Assembly (NCBI GenBank): GCA_028687525.1
Contig: JAQTZX010000103.1
Span: forward strand, 1-5,678
Length of the DNA stretch: 5,678 nucleotides
Origin: Candidatus Omnitrophota bacterium
Lineage (GTDB): Bacteria; Omnitrophota; Gorgyraeia; Gygaellales; Profunditerraquicolaceae
Reading direction: 5' to 3'
Under the pieces are notes generated by a model. The model was not told where the DNA came from, did no database searches, and saw only the letters and a program-made list of their open reading frames with translations. The translations under genes and the position numbers were made by a program. Below, piece by piece: positions 5,249-5,678 of the stretch (its first letter is position 1; every line of letters begins with the position of its first letter).

Positions 5249-5678
5249 TTACCTCCTTGAAAGTTCCTGCGCTCTTTTATGGCAGGCGCGTATGCCCTCC
5301 TGCAGTATTTCACCCATTCTTTTGTCGTCAAAAATCCGCAGCGCGGCCTCTGTGGTCCCCCCCTTGGAAGCGACTTTGGCAATCAGTCCTTCCGCGTCAA
5401 ATTTTTCTTTTTCCAACAAATGCACGGCACCGGTAATCGTATGATAAACCAGCGTATCCGCTTCTTTCTGATTCAACCCCAGGGTCTTTGCCGCGGTCTC
5501 CATGGCAAGAAAGATATAAAACAGATAAGCCGGGCCGCTGCCGGAAATCGCGGTAACCGAATCCATAAGGGTCTCCCGGGAAACAACCAGGGTGATCCCG
5601 AGCGCACCGAAAATCCTTCCGGCCAGTTCCAAATCTTTATCGCCGGCAAAACGCCCCTTCATCAAAGAAGTAACGCCC
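5249..5678 (-). CDS. proC: Pyrroline-5-carboxylate reductase, C-terminal part (cut by window edge)
   Basis: The 142 visible residues cover the end of the Rossmann NAD(P)H-binding part and the whole C-terminal helical dimerisation domain of ProC. This enzyme reduces 1-pyrroline-5-carboxylate to proline in the last step of proline synthesis. Evidence: GVTSLMKG at the edge, corresponding to the G(M/V)T segment of homologues; LMDSVTAISGSGPAYLFY, where SGSGPAY is a family hallmark; and VASKGGTTEAALRIF, which fits the P5C reductase signature. It ends ...CHKRAQELSRR and TAA at the usual place for the family. The N-terminus with the GxGxxG nucleotide motif lies beyond the right edge. The codons TTG (5665) and ATG (5662) near the edge are internal, because the frame continues with conserved residues to the window end. 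It is the most upstream gene seen and appears to head the mtnP-ileS cluster. Confidence 0.94.
   Translation of the reverse strand, partial: GVTSLMKGRFAGDKDLELAGRIFGALGITLVVSRETLMDSVTAISGSGPAYLFYIFLAMETAAKTLGLNQKEADTLVYHTITGAVHLLEKEKFDAEGLIAKVASKGGTTEAALRIFDDKRMGEILQEGIRACHKRAQELSRR
5251..5258 (-). promoter_or_regulatory. Strong ribosome binding site of mtnP overlapping the proC stop
   Basis: AAGGAGGT on the minus strand lies four bases before the mtnP ATG. Its last base is the first base of the proC TAA stop (5251-5249), so ribosomes finishing proC end on the initiation site, which suggests translational coupling. Confidence 0.8.

Noticed and set aside
4375..5436. Plus-strand frames opposite mtnP and proC (4375-4623, 4857-5147, 5140-5436) and the 63-codon minus-strand frame at 5191-5382
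   Set aside because: They overlap identified MtnP and ProC sequence in other frames and carry no recognisable motif.

Overview
The window is a bacterial chromosomal segment with six protein genes, all on the minus strand. In transcription order (right to left) they are proC (3' part), mtnP, ileS, a dksA/traR-type zinc-finger gene, lspA and rluD (5' part). I see no tRNA, rRNA, CRISPR array, transposase or phage gene. The coding sequence is moderate in GC (about 40-55% in the 60-base blocks I counted by hand). Combined with the order ileS - dksA/traR - lspA - rluD, this suggests an uncultivated Gram-negative-type bacterium, perhaps of the PVC/Omnitrophota kind or another deep-branching lineage. 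That placement is inference from gene order only. Cleavage of lipoprotein signal peptides by LspA implies the cell makes lipoproteins.

Layout: 5249-5678 holds the C-terminal part of pyrroline-5-carboxylate reductase (proline synthesis). Two bases after its stop comes mtnP (4386-5246), an MTA-phosphorylase-type nucleoside phosphorylase, whose strong ribosome site overlaps the proC stop. An 81-base gap leads to ileS (1485-4304), a full-length isoleucyl-tRNA synthetase with synthetic, editing and zinc-binding parts intact. 25 bases later the DksA/TraR gene (1076-1459) starts at a GTG behind a GGAGG site, and another 25-base gap leads to lspA (586-1050). A 244-base non-coding spacer (342-585) precedes rluD (1-341), which runs off the left edge.

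The first five genes are tightly packed and could be one transcript. They join amino-acid and methylthioadenosine metabolism, tRNA charging, a likely RNA-polymerase-binding regulator and lipoprotein maturation, with an rRNA pseudouridine synthase next. It is essentially a housekeeping operon.

The unusual part is the 342-585 spacer. It is GC-richer (about 58% by hand count over 361-585) than much of the flanking coding DNA and is full of inverted repeats, including two stems that compete for the same bases and a short tandem repeat just upstream of rluD. It could be a terminator or attenuator region between lspA and rluD, or a copy of a dispersed intergenic repeat. A genome-wide search would decide. 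I found no clearly new enzymatic or defence system here.
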